From Amaranthus tricolor (Eukaryota; Streptophyta; Magnoliopsida; Caryophyllales; Amaranthaceae), in the NCBI RefSeq assembly GCF_026212465.1, contig NC_080049.1, forward strand, positions 13,840,996 through 13,904,995: DNA of 64,000 nt. Reading direction: 5' to 3'. This document shows, in pieces, positions 49,201 to 62,613 of the stretch; within the stretch, counting starts at the first letter, position 1; the number at the start of each line of letters is the position of its first letter. The notes beneath the pieces were generated by a model. The model was given only the letters and a program-made list of their open reading frames with translations. It ran no database searches and had not been told where the DNA came from. The position numbers and the translations under genes are program-made.

Positions 49201-49770
49201 AACCAAGTTTCATCTACCTTATGCGCAAAAGTGCGAAAAACGATTAAAAACCCTTAAAATCGGAACTTAACACGTAATTTCTAGCATATGACTATGATTT
49301 TCAATTCTAACCACTTCAACACAATAATATATTCCAAATAGTGTTGTGTGCCATGTTTCATGCAAAACAAACCAAGTTTGAGCTATATTATGCGCAAAAG
49401 TGCCAAAAACGGTTAAAAACCCTTAAAATCGCAACTTAACACGTAATTTCTAGCATATGACTATAATTTTCAATTCTAACCACTTCAACGCAATATATTA
49501 TTCCAAATAGTGTTGTGTGCGAAGTTTCGAGCAAAAGAAACCAAGTTAGATCTACTTTATGCGCAAAAGTGCGAAAAACGATTAAAAACCCTTAAAATCG
49601 CAACTTAACACGTAATTTCTAGCATATGACTATAATTTTCAATTCTAACCACTTCGACGCAATAATATAGACGAAATAGTGTTATGTGGCAAGTTTTGCA
49701 AAAAACAAACAAAGTTTGAGCTACTTTATGCGCAAAAAAGCCAAAAAACGGTTAAAAACCCTTAAAATCG
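46214..49770 (-). repeat. 21-mer (P-Q-Q) copy 2
   Basis: Tandem duplicate of the preceding 21-mer, full length at about 3,556 bp and without the microdeletions. A further Q unit follows from ~49770 and breaks off near 50185, where a unique AAATTTAATTATG replaces the usual boundary. Confidence 0.86.
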
Positions 49771-50867
49771 CAACTTAACACGTAATTTCTAGCATATGAC
49801 TATGATTTTCAATTCTAACCACTTCAATGCAATAATATAGACGAAATAGTGTTGTGTGGCAAGTTTCGCGCAAAACGAAACAAGTTTGAGCTATTTTAAG
49901 CGCAAAAGTGCCAAAAAAGCTTAAAAACACATAAAATCGAAACTTAACACGTAATTTCTAGCATAAGACTATGATTTTCAATTCTAACCACTTCAACGCA
50001 ATATATTATTCCAAATAGTGTTGTGTGCGATGTTTCGAGCAAAAGAAACCAAGTTTGATCTACTTTATGCGCAACATTGCGAAAAACGATTAAAAACCCT
50101 TAAAATCGCAACTTAACACGTAATTTCTATCATATGACTATAATTTTCAATTCTAACCACTTCAACGCAATAATATAGACGAAATTTAATTATGTGGCAA
50201 GTTTTGCACAAAACAAACAAAGTTTGAGCTACTTTATGCGCAAAAAAGCCAAAAACGGTTAAAAACCCTTAAAATCGCAACTTAACACTTAATTTCTAGC
50301 ATATGACTATGATTTTCAATTCTAACCACTTCAACGCAATAATAAAGAAGAAATAGTGTTGTGTGGCAAGTTTCGCGCAAAACGAAACAAGTTTGAGCTA
50401 TTTTAAGCGCAAAAGTGCCAAAAAAGCTTAAAAACACATAAAATCAGAACTTAACACGTAATTTCTAGCATAAGACTATGATTTTCAATTCTAACCACTT
50501 CAACGCAATATATTATTCCAAATAGTGTTGTGTGCGAAGTTTCGAGCAAAAGAAACCAAGTTTGATCTACTTTATGCGCAACATTGCGAAAAACGATTAA
50601 AAACCCTTAAAATCGCAACTTAACACGTAATTTCTATCATATGACTATAATTTTCAATTCTAACCACTTCAACGCAATAATATAGACGAAATTTTGTTAT
50701 GTGGCAAGTTTTGCACAAAACAAACAAAGTTTGAGCTACTTTATGCGCAAAAAAGCCAAAAACGGTTAAAAACCCTTAAAATCGCAACTTAACACGTAAT
50801 TTCTAGCATATGACTATGATTTTCAATTCTAACCACTTCAACGCAATAATATAGACGAAATAGTTTT

Positions 50868-51036
50868 GTGTGGCAAGTTTCGCGCAAAACAAAACAAGTT
50901 TGAGCTACTTTAAGCGCGAAAGTGTCAAAAACGCTTAAAAACGCATAAAATCGGAACTTCACGCGTAATTACTAACATAAGACTATGATTTTCAATTGTA
51001 ACCACTTCAACCCAATAATATATACCAAATAATGTT
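50868..51036 (-). repeat. Monomer type H, right-arm copy 3
   Basis: 169 bp, reverse strand, standard H. The adjoining G tail is followed by an A-tract of seven near 51096, longer than the usual five. Confidence 0.9.
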
Positions 51037-53068
51037 CAGTGCCAAGTTTCGTGCTAAGCAAACCAAGTTTGATCTACTTTATGCGCAAAAGTGCGAAAAA
51101 AACGATTAAAAACCCTTAAAATCGGAACTTAACACGTAATTTCTAGCATATGACTATGATTTTCAATTCTAACCACTTCAACACAATAATATATTCCAAA
51201 TAGTGTTGTGTGCCATGTTTCATGCAAAACAAACCAAGTTTGAGCTACATTATGCGCAAAAGTGCCAAAAACGGTTAAAAACCCTTAAAATCGCAACTTA
51301 ACACGTAATTTCTAGCATATGACTATAATTTTCAATTCTAACCACTTCAACGCAATATATTATTCCAAATAGTGTTGTGTGCGAAGTTTCGAGCAAAAGA
51401 AACCAAGTTAGATCTACTTTATGCGCAAAAGTGCGAAAAAACGATTAAAAACCTTTAAAATCGCAACTTAACACGTAATTTCTAGCATATGACAATAATT
51501 TTCAATTCTAACCACTTCAACGCAATAATATAGACGAAATAGTGTTATGTGGCAAGTTTTGCAAAAAACAAACAAAGTTTGAGCTACTTTATGCGCAAAA
51601 AAAGCCAAAAACGGTTAAAAACCCTTAAAATCGCAACTTAACACTTAATTTCTAGCATATGACTATGATTTTCAATTCTAACCACTTCAATGCAATAATA
51701 TAGACGAAATAGTGTTGTGTGGCAAGTTTCACGCAAAACGAAACAAGTTTGAGCTATTTTAAGCGCAAAAGTGCCAAAAAAGCTTAAAAACACATAAAAT
51801 CAGAACTTAACGCGTAATTTCTAGCATAAGACTATGATTTTCAATTCTAACCACTTCAACGCAATATATTATTCCAAATAGTGTTGTATGCGAAGTTTCG
51901 AGCAAAAGAAACCAAGTTTGATCTACTTTATGCGCAAAAGTGCGAAAAACGATTAAAAACCCTTAAGATCGCAACTTAACACGTAATTTCTAGCATATGA
52001 CTATAATTTTCAATTCTAACCACTTCAACGCAATAATATAGACGAAATTTTGTTATGTGGCAAGTTTTGCACAAAACAAACAAAGTTTGAGCTACTTTAT
52101 GCGCAAAAAAGCCAAAAACGGTTAAAAACCCTTAAAATCGCAACTTAACACTTAATTTCTAGCATATGACTATGATTTTCAATTCTAACCACTTCAACGC
52201 AATAATATAGACGAAATAGTGTTGTGTGGCAAGTTTCGCGCAAAACGAAACAAGTTTCAGCTATTTTAAGCGCAAAAGTGCCAAAAAAGCTTAAAAACAC
52301 ATAAAATCGAAACTTAACACGTAATTTCTAGCATAAGACTATGATTTTCAATTCTAACCACTTCAGCGCAATATATTATTCCAAATAGTGTTGTGTGCGA
52401 AGTTTCGAGCAAAAGAAACCAAGTTTGTTCTACTTTATGCGCAACATTGCGAAAAACGATTAAAAACCCTTAAAATCGCAACTTAACACGTAATTTCTAT
52501 CATATGACTATAATTTTCAATTCTAACCACTTCAACGCAATAATATAGACGAAATAGTGTTGTGTGGCAAGTTTCGCGCAAAACGAAACAAGTTTGAGCT
52601 ATTTTAAGCGCAAAAGTGCCAAAAAAGCTTAAAAACACATAAAATCGAAACTTAACACGTAATTTCTAGCATAAGACTATGATTTTCAATTCTAACCACT
52701 TCAACGCAATATATTATTCCAAATAGTGTTGTGTGCGAAGTTTCGAGCAAAAGAAACCAAGTTTGATCTACTTTATGCGCAACATTGCGAAAAACGATTA
52801 AAAACCCTTAAAATCGCAACTTAACACGTAATTTCTATCATATGACTATAATTTTCAATTCTAACCACTTCAACGCAATAATATAGACGAAATTTTGTTA
52901 TGTGGCAAGTTTTGCACAAAACAAACAAAGTTTGAGCTACTTTATGCGCAAAAAAGCCAAAAACGGTTAAAAACCCTTAAAATCGCAACTTAACACGTAA
53001 TTTCTAGCATATGACTATGATTTTCAATTCTAACCACTTCAACGCAATAATATAGACGAAATAGTTTT

Positions 53069-53237
53069 GTGTGGCAAGTTTCGCGCAAAACAAAACAAGT
53101 TTGAGCTACTTTAAGCGCGAAAGTGTCAAAAACGCTTAAAAACGCATAAAATCGGAACTTCACGCGTAATTACTAACATAAGACTATGATTTTCAATTGT
53201 AACCACTTCAACCCAATAATATATACCAAATAATGTT
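53069..53237 (-). repeat. Monomer type H, right-arm copy 4
   Basis: 169 bp, reverse strand, complete H. It is the only complete H not preceded by a normal G; its partner is the 148-bp hybrid at 53238-53385. Confidence 0.9.
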
Positions 53238-53385
53238 CAGTGCCAAGTTTGAGCTATTTTAAGCGCGAAAGTGCCAAAAACGCTTAAAAACACATAAAAT
53301 CGGAACTTAACACGTAATTTCTAGCATATGACTATGATTTTCAATTCTAACCACTTCAACACAATAATATATTCCAAATAGTGTT
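53238..53385 (-). repeat. 148-bp hybrid monomer with a 21-bp loss
   Basis: The only strongly shortened single monomer I found (148 = 169 - 21). Plus-strand reading begins with the G tail (CAGTGCCAAGTTT) and passes directly into D sequence (GAGCTATTTTAAGCGCG). The lost length equals the spacing of the monomer's internal AAACTTG direct repeat, and the junction lies inside CAAGTTT (53244-53250). Confidence 0.9.
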
Positions 53386-55923
53386 GTGTGCCATGTTTCA
53401 TGCAAAACAAACCAAGTTTGAGCTACATTATGCGCAAAAGTGCCAAAAACGGTTAAAAACCCTTAAAATCGCAACTTAACACGTAATTTCTAGCATATGA
53501 CTATAATTTTCAATTCTAACCACTTCAACGCAATATATTATTCCAAATAGTGTTGTGTGCGAAGTTTCGAGCAAAAGAAACCAAGTTAGATCTACTTTAT
53601 GCGCAAAAGTGCGAAAAACGATTAAAAACCCTTAAAATCGCAACTTAACACGTAATTTCTAGCATATGACTATAATTTTCAATTCTAACCACTTCAACGC
53701 AATAATATAGACGAAATAGTGTTATGTGGCAAGTTTTGCAAAAAACAAACAAAGTTTGAGCTACTTTATGCGCAAAAAAGCCAAAAAACGGTTAAAAACC
53801 CTTAAAATCGCAACTTAACACGTAATTTCTAGCATATGACTATGATTTTCAATTCTAACCACTTCAACGCAATAATATAGACGAAATAGTGTTGTGTGGC
53901 AAGTTTCGCGCAAAACGAAACAAGTTTGAGCTATTTTAAGCGCAAAAGTGCCAAAAAAGCTTAAAAACATATAAAATCGAAACTTAACACGTAATTTCTA
54001 GCATAAGACTATGATTTTCAATTCTAACCACTTCAACGCAATATATTATTCCAAATAGTGTTGTGTGCGAAGTTTCGAGCAAAAGAAACCAAGTTTGATC
54101 TACTTTATGCGCAAAAGTGCGAAAAAACGATTAAAAACCTTTAAAATCGCAACTTAACACGTAATTTCTAGCATATGACTATAATTTTCAATTCTAACCA
54201 CTTCAACGCAATAATATAGACGAAATAGTGTTGTGTGGCAAGTTTCACGCAAAACGAAACAAGTTTGAGCTATTTTAAGCGCAAAAGTGCCAAAAAAGCT
54301 TAAAAACACATAAAATCAGAACTTAACACGTAATTTCTAGCATAAGACTATGATTTTCAATTCTAACCACTTCAACGCAATATATTATTCCAAATAGTGT
54401 TGTGTGCGAAGTTTCGAGCAAAAGAAACCAAGTTTGATCTACTTTATGCGCAAAAGTGCGAAAAAACGATTAAAAACCCTTAAGATCGCAACTTAACACG
54501 TAATTTCTAGCATATGACTATAATTTTCAATTCTAACCACTTCAACGCAATAATGTAGACGAAATTTTGTTATGTGGCAAGTTTTGCACAAAACAAACAA
54601 AGTTTGAGCTACTTTATGCGCAAAAAAGCCAAAAACGGTTAAAAACCCTTAAAATCGCAACTTAACACTTAATTTCTAGCATATGACTATGATTTTCAAT
54701 TCTAACCACTTCAACGCAATAATATAGACGAAATAGTGTTGTGTGGCAAGTTTCGCGCAAAACGAAACAAGTTTGAGCTATTTTAAGCGCGAAAGTGCCA
54801 AAAACGCTTAAAAACACATAAAATCGGAACCTAACACGTAATTTCTAGCATATGACTATGATTTTCAATTCTAACCACTTCAACACAATAATATATTCCA
54901 AATAGTGTTGTGTGCCATGTTTCATGCAAAACAAACCAAGTTTGAGCTACATTATGCGCAAAAGTGCCAAAAACGGTTAAAAACCCTTAAAATCGCAACT
55001 TAACACGTAATTTCTAGCATATGACTATAATTTTCAATTCTAACCACTTCAACGCAATAAATTATTCCAAATAGTGTTGTTTGCGAAGTTTCGAGCAAAA
55101 GAAACCAAGTTAGATCTACTTTATGCGCAAAAGTGCGAAAAACGATTAAAAACCCTTAAAATCGCAACTTAACACGTAATTTCTAGCATATGACTATAAT
55201 TTTCAATTCTAACCACTTCAACGCAATAATATAGACGAAATAGTGTTATGTGGCAAGTTTTGCAAAAAACAAACAAAGTTTGAGCTACTTTATGCGCAAA
55301 AAAGCCAAAAACGGTTAAAAACCCTTAAAATCGCAACTTAACACGTAATTTCTAGCATATGACTATGATTTTCAATTCTAACCACTTCAACGCAATAATA
55401 TAGACGAAATAGTGTTGTGTGGCAAGTTTCGCGCAAAACGAAACAAGTTTGAGCTATTTTAAGCGCAAAAGTGCCAAAAAAGCTTAAAAACACATAAAAT
55501 CGAAACTTAACACGTAATTTCTAGCATAAGACTATAATTTTCAATGCTAACCACTTCAACGCAATATATTATTCCAAATAGTGTTGTGTGCGAAGTTTCG
55601 AGCAAAAGAAACCAAGTTTGATCTACTTTATGCGCAACATTGCGAAAAACGATTAAAAACCCTTAAAATCGCAACTTAACACGTAATTTCTATCATATGA
55701 CTATAATTTTCAATTCTAACCACTTCAACGCAATAATATAGACGAAATTTTGTTATGTGGCAAGTTTTGCACAAAACAAACAAAGTTTGAGCTACTTTAT
55801 GCGCAAAAAAGCCAAAAACGGTTAAAAACCCTTAAAATCGCAACTTAACACGTAATTTCTAGCATATGACTATGATTTTCAATTCTAACCACTTCAACGC
55901 AATAATATAGACGAAATTGTTTT

Positions 55924-56093
55924 GTGTGGCAAGTTTCGCGCAAAACAAAACAAGTTTGAGCTACTTTAAGCGCGAAAGTCTCAAAAAACGCTTAAAAACG
56001 CATAAAATCGGAACTTCACGCGTAATTACTAACATAAGACTATGATTTTCAATTGTAACCACTTCAACCCAATAATATATACCAAATAATGTT
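55924..56093 (-). repeat. Monomer type H, right-arm copy 5
   Basis: 170 bp, reverse strand. Carries private changes AAATTGTTTTG at its edge and AGTCTC for AGTGTC, both shared with the copy at 59483 and so useful as duplication markers. Confidence 0.9.
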
Positions 56094-56770
56094 CAGTGCC
56101 AAGTTTCGTGCTAAGCAAACCAAGTTTGATCTACTTTATGCGCAAAAGTGCGAAAAACGATTAAAAACCCTTAAAATCGGAACTTAACACGTAATTTCTA
56201 GCATATGACTATGATTTTCAATTCTAACCACTTCAACACAATAATATATTCCAAATAGTGTTGTGTGCCATGTTTCATGCAAAACAAACCAAGTTTGAGC
56301 TACATTATGCGCAAAAGTGCCAAAAACGGTTAAAAACCCTTAAAATCGCAACTTAACACGTAATTTCTAGCATATGAGTATAATTTTCAATTCTAACCAC
56401 TTCAACGCAATATATTATTCCAAATAGTGTTGTGTGCGAAGTTTCGAGCAAAAGAAACCAAGTTAGATCTACTTTATGCGCAAAAGTGCGAAAAACGATT
56501 AAAAACCTTTAAAATCGCAACTTAACACGTAATTTCTAGCATATGACAATAATTTTCAATTCTAACCACTTCAACGCAATAATATAGACGAAATAGTGTT
56601 ATGTGGCAAGTTTTGCAAAAAACAAACAAAGTTTGAGCTACTTTATGCGCAAAAAAAGCCAAAAACGGTTAAAAACCCTTAAAATCGCAACTTAACACGT
56701 AATTTCTAGCATATGACTATGATTTTCAATTCTAACCACTTCAACGCAATAATATAGACGAAATAGTTTT

Positions 56771-56939
56771 GTGTGGCAAGTTTCGCGCAAAACAAAAGAA
56801 GTTTGAGCTACTTTAAGCGCGAAAGTGTCAAAAACGCTTAAAAACGCATAAAATCGGAACTTCACGCGTAATTACTAACATATGACTATGATTTTCAATT
56901 GTAACCACTTCAACCCAATAATATATACCAAATAATGTT
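56771..56939 (-). repeat. Monomer type H, right-arm copy 6
   Basis: 169 bp, reverse strand. Private AAAAGAAGTTTG (for AAAACAAGTTTG) is shared only with the copy at 60328. Confidence 0.9.
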
Positions 56940-59482
56940 CAGTGCCAAGTTTCGTGCTAAGCAAACCAAGTTTGATCTACTTTATGCGCAAAAGTGCGAA
57001 AAAACGATTAAAAACCCTTAAAATCGCAACTTAACACGTGATTTCTATCATATGACTATAATTTTCAATTCTAACCACTTCAACGCAATAATATAGACGA
57101 AATTTTGTTATGTGGCAAGTTTTGCACAAAACAAACAAAGTTTGAGCTACTTTATGCGCAAAAAAGCCAAAAACGGTTAAAAACCCTTAAAATCGCAACT
57201 TAACACTTAATTTCTAGCATATGACTATGATTTTCAATTCTAACCACTTCAACGCAATAATATAGACGAAATAGTGTTGTGTGGCAAGTTTCGCGCAAAA
57301 CGAAACAAGTTTCAGCTATTTTAAGCGCAAAAGTGCCAAAAAAGCTTAAAAACACATAAAATCGAAACTTAACACGTAATTTCTAGCATAAGACTATGAT
57401 TTTCAATTCTAACCACTTCAGCGCAATATATTATTCCAAATAGTGTTGTGTGCGAAGTTTCGAGCAAAAGAAACCAAGTTTGTTCTACTTTATGCGCAAC
57501 ATTGCGAAAAACGATTAAAAACCCTTAAAATCGAAACTTAACACGTAATTTCTAGCATAAGACTATGATTTTCAATTCTAACCACTTCAACGCAATATAT
57601 TATTCCAAATAGTGTTGTGTGCGAAGTTTCGAGCAAAAGAAACCAAGTTTGATCTACTTTATGCGCAAAAGTGCGAAAAACGATTAAAAACCTTTAAAAT
57701 CGCAACTTAACACGTAATTTCTAGCATATGACTATAATTTTCAATTCTAACCACTTCAACGCAATAATATAGACGAAATAGTGTTGTGTGGCAAGTTTCA
57801 CGCAAAACGAAACAAGTTTGAGCTATTTTAAGCGCAAAAGTGCCAAAAAAGCTTAAAAACACATAAAATCAGAACTTAACACGTAATTTCTAGCATAAGA
57901 CTATGATTTTCAATTCTAACCACTTCAACGCAATATATTATTCCAAATAGTGTTGTGTGCGAAGTTTCGAGCAAAAGAAACCAAGTTTGATCTACTTTAT
58001 GCGCAAAAGTGCGAAAAAACGATTAAAAACCCTTAAGATCGCAACTTAACACGTAATTTCTAGCATATGACTATAATTTTCAATTCTAACCACTTCAACG
58101 CAATAATGTAGACGAAATTTTGTTATGTGGCAAGTTTTGCACAAAACAAACAAAGTTTGAGCTACTTTATGCGCAAAAAAGCCAAAAACGGTTAAAAACC
58201 CTTAAAATCGCAACTTAACACTTAATTTCTAGCATATGACTATGATTTTCAATTCTAACCACTTCAACGCAATAATATAGACGAAATAGTGTTGTGTGGC
58301 AAGTTTCGCGCAAAACGAAACAAGTTTGAGCTATTTTAAGCGCGAAAGTGCCAAAAACGCTTAAAAACACATAAAATCGGAACCTAACACGTAATTTCTA
58401 GCATATGACTATGATTTTCAATTCTAACCACTTCAACACAATAATATATTCCAAATAGTGTTGTGTGCCATGTTTCATGCAAAACAAACCAAGTTTGAGC
58501 TACATTATGCGCAAAAGTGCCAAAAACGGTTTAAAAAACCCTTAAAATCGCAACTTAACACGTAATTTCTAGCATATGACTATAATTTTCAATTCTAACC
58601 ACTTCAACGCAATAAATTATTCCAAATAGTGTTGTTTGCGAAGTTTCGAGCAAAAGAAACCAAGTTAGATCTACTTTATGCGCAAAAGTGCGAAAAACGA
58701 TTAAAAACCCTTAAAATCGCAACTTAACACGTAATTTCTAGCATATGACTATAATTTTCAATTCTAACCACTTCAACGCAATAATATAGACGAAATAGTG
58801 TTATGTGGCAAGTTTTGCAAAAAACAAACAAAGTTTGAGCTACTTTATGCGCAAAAAAGCCAAAAAACGGTTTAAAAACCCTTAAAATCGCAACTTAACA
58901 CGTAATTTCTAGCATATGACTATGATTTTCAATTCTAACCACTTCAACGCAATAATATAGACGAAATAGTGTTGTGTGGCAAGTTTCGCGCAAAACGAAA
59001 CAAGTTTGAGCTATTTTAAGCGCAAAAGTGCCAAAAAAGCTTAAAAACACATAAAATCGAAACTTAACACGTAATTTCTAGCATAAGACTATAATTTTCA
59101 ATGCTAACCACTTCAACGCAATATATTATTCCAAATAGTGTTGTGTGCGAAGTTTCGAGCAAAAGAAACCAAGTTTGATCTACTTTATGCGCAACATTGC
59201 GAAAAAACGATTAAAAACCCTTAAAATCGCAACTTAACACGTAATTTCTATCATATGACTATAATTTTCAATTCTAACCACTTCAACGCAATAATATAGA
59301 CGAAATTTTGTTATGTGGCAAGTTTTGCACAAAACAAACAAAGTTTGAGCTACTTTATGCGCAAAAAAGCCAAAAAACGGTTAAAAACCCTTAAAATCGC
59401 AACTTAACACGTAATTTCTAGCATATGACTATGATTTTCAATTCTAACCACTTCAACGCAATAATATAGACGAAATTGTTTT

Positions 59483-59651
59483 GTGTGGCAAGTTTCGCGC
59501 AAAACAAAACAAGTTTGAGCTACTTTAAGCGCGAAAGTCTCAAAAACGCTTAAAAACGCATAAAATCGGAACTTCACGCGTAATTACTAACATAAGACTA
59601 TGATTTTCAATTGTAACCACTTCAACCCAATAATATATACCAAATAATGTT
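59483..59651 (-). repeat. Monomer type H, right-arm copy 7
   Basis: 169 bp, reverse strand; duplicate of the copy at 55924, sharing its private changes. Confidence 0.9.
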
Positions 59652-60327
59652 CAGTGCCAAGTTTCGTGCTAAGCAAACCAAGTTTGATCTACTTTATGCG
59701 CAAAAGTGCGAAAAACGATTAAAAACCCTTAAAATCGGAACTTAACACGTAATTTCTAGCATATGACTATGATTTTCAATTCTAACCACTTCAACACAAT
59801 AATATATTCCAAATAGTGTTGTGTGCCATGTTTCATGCAAAACAAACCAAGTTTGAGCTACATTATGCGCAAAAGTGCCAAAAACGGTTAAAAACCCTTA
59901 AAATCGCAACTTAACACGTAATTTCTAGCATATGAGTATAATTTTCAATTCTAACCACTTCAACGCAATATATTATTCCAAATAGTGTTGTGTGCGAAGT
60001 TTCGAGCAAAAGAAACCAAGTTAGATCTACTTTATGCGCAAAAGTGCGAAAAACGATTAAAAACCTTTAAAATCGCAACTTAACACGTAATTTCTAGCAT
60101 ATGACAATAATTTTCAATTCTAACCACTTCAACGCAATAATATAGACGAAATAGTGTTATGTGGCAAGTTTTGCAAAAAACAAACAAAGTTTGAGCTACT
60201 TTATGCGCAAAAAAGCCAAAAACGGTTAAAAACCCTTAAAATCGCAACTTAACACGTAATTTCTAGCATATGACTATGATTTTCAATTCTAACCACTTCA
60301 ACGCAATAATATAGACGAAATAGTTTT

Positions 60328-60496
60328 GTGTGGCAAGTTTCGCGCAAAACAAAAGAAGTTTGAGCTACTTTAAGCGCGAAAGTGTCAAAAACGCTTAAAA
60401 ACGCATAAAATCGGAACTTCACGCGTAATTACTAACATATGACTATGATTTTCAATTGTAACCACTTCAACCCAATAATATATACCAAATAATGTT
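60328..60496 (-). repeat. Monomer type H, right-arm copy 8
   Basis: 169 bp, reverse strand; duplicate of the copy at 56771, sharing AAAAGAAGTTTG. Confidence 0.9.
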
Positions 60497-60919
60497 CAGT
60501 GCCAAGTTTCGTGCTAAGCAAACCAAGTTTGATCTACTTTATGCGCAAAAGTGCGAAAAAACGATTAAAAACCCTTAAAATCGCAACTTAACACGTGATT
60601 TCTATCATATGACTATAATTTTCAATTCTAACCACTTCAACGCAATAATATAGACGAAATTTTGTTATGTGGCAAGTTTTGCACAAAACAAACAAAGTTT
60701 GAGCTACTTTATGCGCAAAAAAGCCAAAAACGGTTAAAAACCCTTAAAATCGCAACTTAACACTTAATTTCTAGCATATGACTATGATTTTCAATTCTAA
60801 CCACTTCAACGCAATAATATAGACGAAATAGTGTTGTGTGGCAAGTTTCGCGCAAAACGAAACAAGTTTCAGCTATTTTAAGCGCAAAAGTGCCAAAAAA
60901 GCTTAAAAACACATAAAAT

Positions 60920-62613
60920 CGAAACTTAACACGTAATTTCTAGCATAAGACTATGATTTTCAATTCTAACCACTTCAGCGCAATATATTATTCCAAATAG
61001 TGTTGTGTGCGAAGTTTCGAGCAAAAGAAACCAAGTTTGTTCTACTTTATGCGCAACATTGCGAAAAACGATTAAAAACCCTTAAAATCGCAACTTAACA
61101 CGTAATTTCTATCATATGACTATAATTTTCAATTCTAACCACTTCAACGCAATAATATAGACGAAATTTTGTTATGTGGCAAGTTTTGCACAAAACAAAC
61201 AAAGTTTGAGCTACTTTATGCGCAAAAAAGCCAAAAAACGGTTAAAAACTCTTAAAATCGCAACTTAACACTTAATTTCTAGCATATGACTATGATTTTC
61301 AATTCTAACCACTTCAACGCAATAACATAGACGAAATAGTGTTGTGTGGCAAGTTTCGCGCAAAACGAAACAAGTTTGAGCTATTTTAAGCGCGAAAGTG
61401 CCAAAAACGCTTAAAAACACATAAAATCGGAACTTAACACGTAATTTCTAGCATATGACTATGATTTTCAATTCTAACCACTTCAACACAATAATATATT
61501 CCAAATAGTGTTGTGTGCCATGTTTCATGCAAAACAAACCAAGTTTGAGCTACATTATGCGCAAAAGTGCCAAAAACGGTTAAAAACCCTTAAAATCGCA
61601 ACTTAACACGTAATTTCTAGCATATGACTATAATTTTCAATTCTAACCACTTCAACGCAATATATTATTCCAAATAGTGTTGTGTGCGAAGTTTCGAGCA
61701 AAAGAAACCAAGTTAGATCTACTTTATGCGCAAAAGTGCGAAAAACGATTAAAAACCCTTAAAATCGCAACTTAACACGTAATTTCTAGCATATGACTAT
61801 AATTTTCAATTCTAACCACTTCAACGCAATAATATAGACGAAATAGTGTTATGTGGCAAGTTTTGCAAAAAACAAACAAAGTTTGAGCTACTTTATGCGC
61901 AAAAAAGCCAAAAACGGTTAAAAACCCTTAAAATCGCAACTTAACACGTAATTTCTAGCATATGACTATGATTTTCAATTCTAACCACTTCAACGCAATA
62001 ATATAGACGAAATAGTGTTGTGAGGCAAGTTTCGCGCAAAACGAAACAAGTTTGAGCTATTTTAAGTGCAAAAGTGCCAAAAAAGCTTAAAAACACATAA
62101 AATCGAAACTTAACACGTAATTTCTAGCTTAAGACTATGATTTTCAATTCTAACCACTTCAACGCAATATATTATTCCAAATAGTGTTGTGTGCGAAGTT
62201 TCGAGCAAAAGAAACCAAGTTTGATCTACTTTATGCGCAACATTGCGAAAAAACGATTAAAAACCCTTAAAATCGCAACTTAACACGTAATTTCTATCAT
62301 ATGACTATAATTTTCAATTCTAACCACTTCAACGCAATAATATAGACGAAATTTTGTTATGTGGCAAGTCTTGCACAAAACAAACAAAGTTTGAGCTACT
62401 TTATGCGCAAAAAAGCCAAAAAACGGTTAAAAACCCTTAAAATCGCAACTTAACACGTAATTTCTAGCATATGACTATGATTTTCAATTCTAACCACTTC
62501 AACGCAATAATATAGACGAAATAGTTTTGTGTGGCAAGTTTCGCGCAAAACAAAACAAGTTTGAGCTACTTTAAGCGCGAAAGTGTCAAAAACGCTTAAA
62601 AACGCATAAAATC
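60920..62613 (-). repeat. 10-monomer tandem duplication, copy 1 (~1,694 bp)
   Basis: Paired with 62614 onward. Markers: AAAAACTCTTAAAA (~61245, ~62939), AATAACATAG (61321, 63015), TTGTGAGGCAAG (~62019, ~63713), TTAAGTGCAAAAG (~62064, ~63757), GCTTAAGAC (~62127, ~63821). It overlaps the end of the 21-mer duplication. Confidence 0.88.

Larger units (their letters stand above)
41157..50185 (-). repeat. 7-mer HOR block (~1,183 bp), second-order P-Q-Q pattern
   Basis: Unit boundaries (ATCGCAAC) at about 41157, 42679, 43856, 45029, 46214, 47400, 48585 and 49770. C-type GCCATGTTTCATGC falls at ~41925, 43443, 44609, 45797, 46982, 48168 and 49350. The first unit is 9 monomers because of two extra hybrids. 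P units (42679, 46214) contain AATAAAGAAG and GGTGAAAAAC; Q units contain ATCGAAAC (44018, 45197, 47568, 48752, 49936). Confidence 0.88.
50186..53979 (-). repeat. Mixed-order satellite with two G-H regions
   Basis: Irregular monomer order. H copies at 50868 and 53069 are 2,201 bp apart (13 monomers). ATCTATCATATG B' variants and CAGCGCAATA E variants recur. No other features. Confidence 0.8.
53980..57530 (-). repeat. 21-monomer tandem duplication, copy 1 (~3,553 bp)
   Basis: Paired with ~57531-61083. Markers: TAATGTAGAC (54551, 58104), GGAACCTAAC (~54828, ~58379), AATAAATTATTCC (~55056, ~58610), TTCAATGCTAAC (~55540, ~59098), AGTCTCAAAA (~55977, ~59527), CATATGAGTATAA (~56378, ~59931), AAAAGAAGTTTG (~56803, ~60353), ACACGTGATTTC (~57034, ~60592), GTTTGTTCTAC (~57477, ~61034). 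Confidence 0.9.
57531..61083 (-). repeat. 21-monomer tandem duplication, copy 2
   Basis: Near-identical to copy 1. The differences I noticed are mostly lengths of A-tracts (for example GCGAAAAACG versus GCGAAAAAACG). The junction between copies is near 57531, where a B' body (GCAACATTGCG) joins an E-type ATCGAAAC boundary. Confidence 0.9.

Noticed and set aside
50182..50200. Possible insertion at AAATTTAATTATG
   Set aside because: It is a few base changes at a monomer boundary where a Q unit switches to an A' path; the monomer register is unchanged.
51090..51102. Long A-tracts (for example seven A here, eight near 44994-45001) as functional elements
   Set aside because: A-tract length varies between otherwise identical copies, so slippage or consensus error is the simpler explanation.
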